NCBI RefSeq assembly: GCF_907165205.1
Contig: NC_058194.1
Coordinates: 27,900,856-27,964,855, forward strand
Origin: Coccinella septempunctata
Taxonomy: Eukaryota; Arthropoda; Insecta; Coleoptera; Coccinellidae
Reading direction: 5' to 3'
DNA: 64,000 nt
Translations under genes and position numbers: made by a program
Shown: positions 58,798 to 64,000 of the stretch, one piece after another
Layout of the letters: each line of letters starts with the position of its first letter
How positions within the stretch are numbered: the first letter of the stretch is position 1
Notes under the pieces: generated by a model
What the model was told of the DNA's origin: nothing
What the model saw: only the letters and a program-made list of their open reading frames with translations
The model's database searches: none

Positions 58798-59103
58798 GTG
58801 AAACAAGAGATTAGTGGCAATTCCATACACGATCGTAAAACGAAGTGCGACAGGTGTCAATGTAAAAATAGTATATTATGATACATGTGTAAAGTGACCT
58901 CAACGTTGCAAGGCTTTTGTACACTTTAGTCCATTTGCCGAAGCAATGAAATGAACGGGGCATCAGTCATGCATCCGCACAAAAGCGGACAATTTCTCAG
59001 AATTCGTGTTGTCAAAACTGCGCTTCGTTGCCGGTGCACTAGCGATTTGATTTTAATCGTTTTGTTTCAGTCAATGAGTTAGCTCAACGCTATAAACTTT
59101 TTG

Positions 59104-59209
59104 GATCTCAATGAAAACCAGTTGGATGTCGGATCTATTCACCGTGAAAAAAAGAAAAAATTCTACTCGAATTAACAATGTTGATTGAATCGTCATCCGA
59201 TAGAAACTC
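59104..59209 (+). repeat. 106-bp direct repeat, copy 2
   Basis: Partner of 58692-58797. The 306 bp between the two copies has no recognised content. Confidence 0.85.
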
Positions 59210-60024
59210 TGCATCCTACAGAGAATGAATCATTATTCGTAATGATTTATTAGCTCTCTTTGAGTCCCACGTGAATGCTTCTTTTGGTTAACTCGAAATG
59301 AACTTTTTCTCAATCACATGGTCCGACTTGAATCAATCGTCAAGTTCCTCAAAGTTTCCTAAGTCATTTTCCCCTTAATCCCAAACAACAAGAATTTTTC
59401 GATGCGGCAACACCGTATCAAGAACAACTGTTTTTATTTTCCACGCCAACAAACAGTTTGAAACAATTCCAGTAGATTCTTCTGCTCCATCGCGTCTGAT
59501 GGCTCAATCTATCATGAAGAAGGATGAAAGGAGCGCTCTTATCTATTTTAATTTTTCACCTCAGATACAATGAAAGTCGAGAGTCATTCCAGAAATGGAC
59601 GAACTTTTTCGGTAAAGGGCCAAGTTTAGTCGTTATATTAGTGGGGGTACATTAATCATGTCTGGAAACGAATGGAATCAGAGTGTTCGCTAATATAATC
59701 AGGAGGCCGGATATAAATGAGGTGGCTGCTACATCAGTCAGAGATGCTAATGCCACTGATAAAATTCTGCGGTGTTTGTTGGTGAAAATCTGGAAACACT
59801 GCGTGAAACATTATCTTGAACAAGTGGTGGAAGCGTATATTTGGAACTACCGAAGAACTTGTCAGTAAAACATGGATTCTCCAGCATCCATAATACATCT
59901 AAGAATTGAATTTTCAAAATCGTTTTCAAATGAATTGACGATATATTTTTGAAAACTAATAGATTTTCCTCCATTTTATTTCCATAAGTGTAGACTCATA
60001 TAAAATTCCTAAATGCTAATCTAA
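59210..60024. other. No gene recognised
   Basis: A 61-codon plus-strand frame at 59683-59868 contains WKHCVKH, faintly like the end of some DDE transposases, but nothing else supports that. Confidence 0.4.
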
Positions 60025-60037
60025 TAATAAAAGGAAT

Positions 60038-60617
60038 AATAAGGATAAATTCAGATGCATACCACCCGACGATATGAATATCGACAAGTGTTACGATCCG
60101 AATTGAGCTAGCGAATTTGCCATCGTCAAGGCCCCAAATGGAGTACGTTCCACCGAAGAAAAGCAGATGCTGACCATGGATTCGGCCTCATTTGGCCTCA
60201 TCAGAGCAACATAGCATTTTTCCACGGTGGAGAACGTTTGGAATTGATGGAACTTTATTCAATGTTGTCATGTTCTACCGGGTATTATTTACCCAGAGCG
60301 CCATCCAACATGAAACGGTATCCGATTCAATCCCCTCCAGATAGAAACCAAGACGAAGACAATAGCATATGTCCCATATTTTCCCTAATTCAGGGAATGT
60401 TGCTCTGATGAGGCCAAAATGAGGCCGAAACCATGGTCAGCATCTGCTTTTCTTCGGTGGAACGTACTCCATTTGGGGCCTTGACGATGGCAAATTCGCT
60501 AGCTCAATTCGGATCGTAACACTTGTCGATATTCATATCGTCGGGTGGTATGCATCTGAATTTATCCTTATTATTTATTCATTGCCTCCCCGTTTAGGCG
60601 TGATCATTCTTCATTAT
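60038..60617. mobile_element. Foldback DNA transposon, best copy (580 bp)
   Basis: Long inverted arms make up over half the element: left about 60038-60210, right about 60405-60576, with nearly perfect complementarity (for example GCATACCACCCGACGATATG and its inverse at 60535-60554). Past the right arm is an asymmetric tail of about 40 bases (ATTGCCTCCCCGTTTAGGCG, TGATCATTCTTCATTA) that also follows the arm in the 16050 copy, so it belongs to the element. TAATAAAAGGAAT lies at 60025-60037 and again at 60618-60630, a 13-bp flanking direct repeat and probable target duplication. No coding capacity. Confidence 0.82.
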
Positions 60618-60630
60618 TAATAAAAGGAAT

Positions 60631-62235
60631 ATTCCAATTATTTCATTGGATATATTTGCTATCATATTTCGTGGACCTCGTGGAATCTCTTTGTTGATAC
60701 CTTCTTCTTTTTGGACATATCGATACAATAACTATAGGATCAAGGAAACCCCATGATATTGAAGACGATGTTAATAAACACTCATTAATGTAATTCAATG
60801 AAATCTGATTACCTATGCTCTTAGTCTTCGATAAGAGTTCAAATAGCTCAACCTATACTGATATCTAATTTTTCCTTTGGGAAGATGGTGTCTTACAACC
60901 AAGGCTTCGAGGAAAAGAACCGAGGTATCCTGAATCCATCCTCCGAGAATAATTCCTCATGCTGAAAAATAACTCCTTTCTCTCTCTAAAGAACGCATTC
61001 GTTTGGATTAGCCCGACTGCTCTTCTTCTTCTTCTCCGGATGAATGAACAAATTGGAACGCCTGATTAAAATACATCCTTTCAGGGGGTAATCGCCCTCA
61101 TCAATCGTTTTTCTCAGGAACGAAATTATATACATGAATCTCTGTCAATTTAGCCCGGTCTGAATCAATTCAAATTGCCGATGGAGGTGCTATCCTGACG
61201 AGCGTCAGAGACGGTGTTGAATCTTTAAGCGCAATCGTAATAGAAGAATCAGGGTATCCTATTAAATATAAATGTAAATTAGCGCCGACTTGGAATATCA
61301 ACTAGAGAATGATGTCTGAGACGTTTAATTAAGGCGAAAATTTGAATTTGGGGCTGTCCTAGACTAGCAGATTTCTCACTTTTGATTGATTATAATAGAG
61401 ATCAAAGCTGTACGCATTTATCGATTACTGCGTCAGAGAATTATTTCTAATACCAGTCTAGATCAATGTGAGGGGAAACAAAGTTGTCTGGTTTCAGCGA
61501 AAAATCTTCTACTGCATGATTTATGCTGGAAAAATCGAAATGAATTTTTTTAACGCTAAATAATTACGATTCAGAAGAGATCTTTTTTGACATGTATCGG
61601 AAACGGAAAATTTCTCAATTTTTCATTCCATCTCACCACTGCAAACTGTGGGGAATACCAGCTACTCATATCAGAGTGAGCATAAAATATTGATTCCATA
61701 AGAATCATCGTAGCGGCGGAGTTCGCCAGGTCGCATGGAAAAAATCCCTTGTTCTCCGACCGAGGAAACCGAAACTATAATGCAAAATGACAGATCCCAT
61801 TATTTACTGAAAAACAACAAAGTGAAAGTAGCAAACCATGTAAGGAGAACGGGAAGAAAGTATAATATCAGCTAACCCTGAAAAAAGGGCGACCCTTTTC
61901 TCGTACACGGATTTATAACCCAACTTGAAAACTTTAAAGTACACAGTTGCGCTCCCAAAGTTTCTGACAAATTAAATGATAATATTATAAACTTCACTTT
62001 TCGGACGCCGGCGGAGCGGGTCAGAATGGATTTGACTATTTCCTGAGGTCGGATCCCGGATGAACTTGAGAGAAAATAATCTCAAGTCTGGGGAAAATCG
62101 GAAGGTTTTGTTTTCCTAATTTCCTACTTCCTGGTATTGCGGTTCCACAAAAAAGTCCACGAAGAGCATTATTCTGAAAAAATATTCGGGGAAGAGGTTT
62201 CAATAAAATTCGAAGAATCAAAATGAAATACAGGC
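60631..62235. other. 1.6 kb with no gene recognised
   Basis: AT-rich. A short TCTTCTTCTTCTTC run lies near 61021-61035. Nothing recognisable is encoded. Confidence 0.45.
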
Positions 62236-62844
62236 TATACAGGGTGTGCCAGGAGTAACTTTATACTGGGTTTTTCACGAGAAGTTTGCCATAGCCTAAA
62301 GGCAATAAGGGCCATATAGTGGCCCAGAGGCCATTAGTTTCGGAGATACAGAGTGATTTATGAATTTCGGCTTAAATTTTCGATATCCATAACTTGAGAA
62401 CGAGTAGTTTGATTTTGATGAAAATTTAAGGGTTCGTTTACATCCAAAAGCCCTTCGAGATGGCACAAGACATTCTCAGATTATCAGGACAGAACAGAAA
62501 AGTCGAGATTTATATCGAAATCTATATTTTCTGGATGAGTTGATGAAATGTTGTTATAGCTGAATTGAAAAAACATAGAAGCCTCAACCAAATTCAAGGG
62601 CTTTTGATATTCAAAAAATTGGCAAGGGGCAATGAAAATTATAACTGAATCATTGAAAACAGTACCGTATTTTCAAAAGTCCACATGGAATATGATTTCG
62701 TTCGTTCGTTCCTCTTTTGCAACAATTTTGCCATGCGAATGGAAAATTGAATATGGTTGGCAAAAACGTCCTTTTTTTGATTCTGAAGACTAAAATTTTT
62801 CAACTGATCCAGAAAATATGGATTTCGATATTTGAAAGATAAGT

Positions 62845-63345
62845 CTCAATATTCTTACTGATCAAACATATGCTCCAGACACTCCAGTGGTACAGAAAAA
62901 GACGAGAATGTTGTTTGCAGCAGCAAATAGAGATTGGACAATTCACCATATCGATATTACAGCAGCTTATCTATTCGCCGACCTGAATGAATAAGTTTAT
63001 ATGGAGGTGCTAAAAGAATATGAAGAAGTTTTTGATAGCCTGAATGAAAAATTTGTCGATTTACCTTCAAAGGAAGACATGGGCGCCCGCAGAAATTTTT
63101 CTCAGGGGGGGCAAAATATCATCTACGATTAGTTTTACTGAAAGAAAAATTTCTCTAACGGTGTCTATCAGAATCTCAGGGGGGGCCGTGGCCCCCCCTG
63201 CCCCCCCCTGCGGGCGCCCATGAAAGAAGAAATCAAACATGATAAATTAGTTTGCAAGCTGAAAAAGTATGGGCTTCATCAGTCAGGACTGATGTGGAAC
63301 AAAACTTTGGATTTTTTCATCAGAAACCAAAATTTTGCAAGGTCC
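62845..63345 (+). pseudogene. Ty1/copia retrotransposon fragment: reverse transcriptase, split by a MITE
   Basis: The frame reads TYAPDTPVVQ, then WTIHHIDITAAYLFADLNE, a stop, and VYMEV, matching the copia RT block YAPVV...V-x-QIDIKTAYL-NGDL. The TAYL-type segment holds the first metal-binding aspartate region (HIDI). After the 139-bp insertion it continues HDKLVCKLKKYGLHQSGLMW, the CKLKKALYGLKQS-type block. The frame ends soon after FFIRNQNF. No long terminal repeats, integrase or YVDD motif is seen. Truncated on both sides and carrying a stop. Confidence 0.8.
63081..63219. mobile_element. 139-bp GC-rich MITE inserted in the copia fragment
   Basis: Perfect 12-bp inverted ends GGGCGCCCGCAG and CTGCGGGCGCCC, with G-runs and C-runs just inside both ends. 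The flanking dinucleotide AT occurs at 63079-63080 and 63220-63221. Removing the element plus one AT rejoins the copia reading frame exactly, which fixes the boundaries. The element is far more GC-rich than its surroundings and encodes nothing. Confidence 0.88.
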
Positions 63346-64000
63346 TGAAATTGCCTCTGCCATCTTGAAGTGTTATGGGAAGTCAACAACACCACAACAT
63401 TTCATTAAAATCGGATCACTGATTCTCACGTTATTAATATCGGAAATTAAGGCCGAAATCCGTAAATCACCAAGTATCTTCGAAACTAATGGCTTTTGGT
63501 TTCAAAAGAAGCAATTTTTCTGAGAGGCCCAGATGACCCTCATTCACCACCAGCCTATGGCTAACCACTCGTGAAACATAAGAGATGAACACCATAAAGC
63601 TTTCTGGGAAAAGCCAGAAATCAATTTTTTATAGTCAATCTACCTACGGATTGACTCAGCTTGTCCTACACTATACCTATCTGATAAGAACATGTACCGT
63701 TACTCCCGGGACAGCCTGTATAAGTTGAGCGATAAGTACTGCGTAGCCAACTAGAAATTTGGGATTCCTGGATTCCCCTATTTTCTATTCGTATCATAAG
63801 TTGAAATAACGTTAGCCCCATTTATTTGGTGGTTAGTGCTGACCAACCAACCGCGAAATTCCGCAAAAAAAAAAATCGGGTAAAATCATTTGTTCGTTCG
63901 ACGCTGCATAACGCCCTACAAAATCCGCTAATACAGAAATACATCAAACGATGAAAGGCCGCCAGTAATGCACGGCACGGGCGAAAAATATGAATAAATG

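Larger units (their letters stand above)
62236..63722. repeat. Segment bounded by 24-bp inverted TATACAGG repeats
   Basis: The left end TATACAGGGTGTGCCAGGAG followed by TAAC, and the right end read inward TATACAGGCTGTCCCGGGAG followed by TAAC, agree at 21 of 24 bases. Such TATACAGG-type ends are common in insect repeats. The interior holds the copia fragment and a MITE, so if this is one transposon it has received a later insertion. Alternatively two separate repeats face each other. Confidence 0.5.

Noticed and set aside
59683..59868. WKHCVKH-containing frame as the end of a DDE transposase
   Set aside because: Only one short similarity and no catalytic motif upstream; too weak to call.

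Overview
The window looks like nuclear DNA from an insect, and no host gene could be recognised in it. It is AT-rich and has no operons, ribosome binding sites or long intact reading frames. It is packed with arthropod-type transposable elements: mariner, Tc1/Bari-like, pogo/Tigger-like, hAT-like and foldback DNA transposons; non-LTR retrotransposons of at least five families; and a piece of a Ty1/copia element. A beetle is possible from the general look of the repeats, but this is a guess. The window is probably intergenic or lies inside a very long intron.

Layout. 1-2.3 kb: decayed ends of I/R1-group LINEs. 3.0-6.4 kb: a diverged repeat pair around the first 930-bp pogo-like element. 7.2-8.5 kb: an RTE-like LINE end with a zinc finger, then a 561-bp MITE. 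8.5-17.9 kb: mostly unrecognised DNA with two decayed LINEs, the second 930-bp element (inverted) and foldback pieces. 18.0-19.3 kb: a mariner and a LINE end. 20.3-20.9 kb: a long inverted repeat with a central hairpin. 25.2-26.2 kb: the third 930-bp element. 27.5-29.3 kb: a three-level nest, LINE end inside a hAT-like element inside a mariner. 30.7-32.0 kb: a complete Tc1/Bari-like element whose transposase has only two visible breaks. 33.5-34.4 kb: a foldback element split by the second MITE copy. 35.6-44.3 kb: LINE ends, including a jockey-type copy with a target-site duplication. 45.8-48.7 kb: mariner, a 539-bp Tigger-like element and a second jockey-type copy. 49.9-50.5 kb: a decayed LINE. 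53.2-56.0 kb: two copies of an 880-bp TIR element. 57.4-60.6 kb: an RTE-like LINE end, a 106-bp duplication and the best foldback element. 62.2-63.7 kb: a TIR-bounded segment holding a copia fragment that is itself split by a 139-bp GC-rich MITE.

Between the repeats lie many unrecognised stretches. A recurring subset is richer in CpG and looks single-copy within the window. These could be regulatory or otherwise constrained DNA, but sequence alone cannot show that.

How the parts relate: the non-autonomous elements (930 bp, 880 bp, 561 bp, 539 bp, 139 bp, foldback) carry ends and internal motifs but no transposase, so they would have depended on enzymes encoded elsewhere. LINE copies are 5'-truncated. 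Boundaries are hand-read: exact where terminal repeats or duplications are quoted, otherwise approximate to about 20-50 bases.
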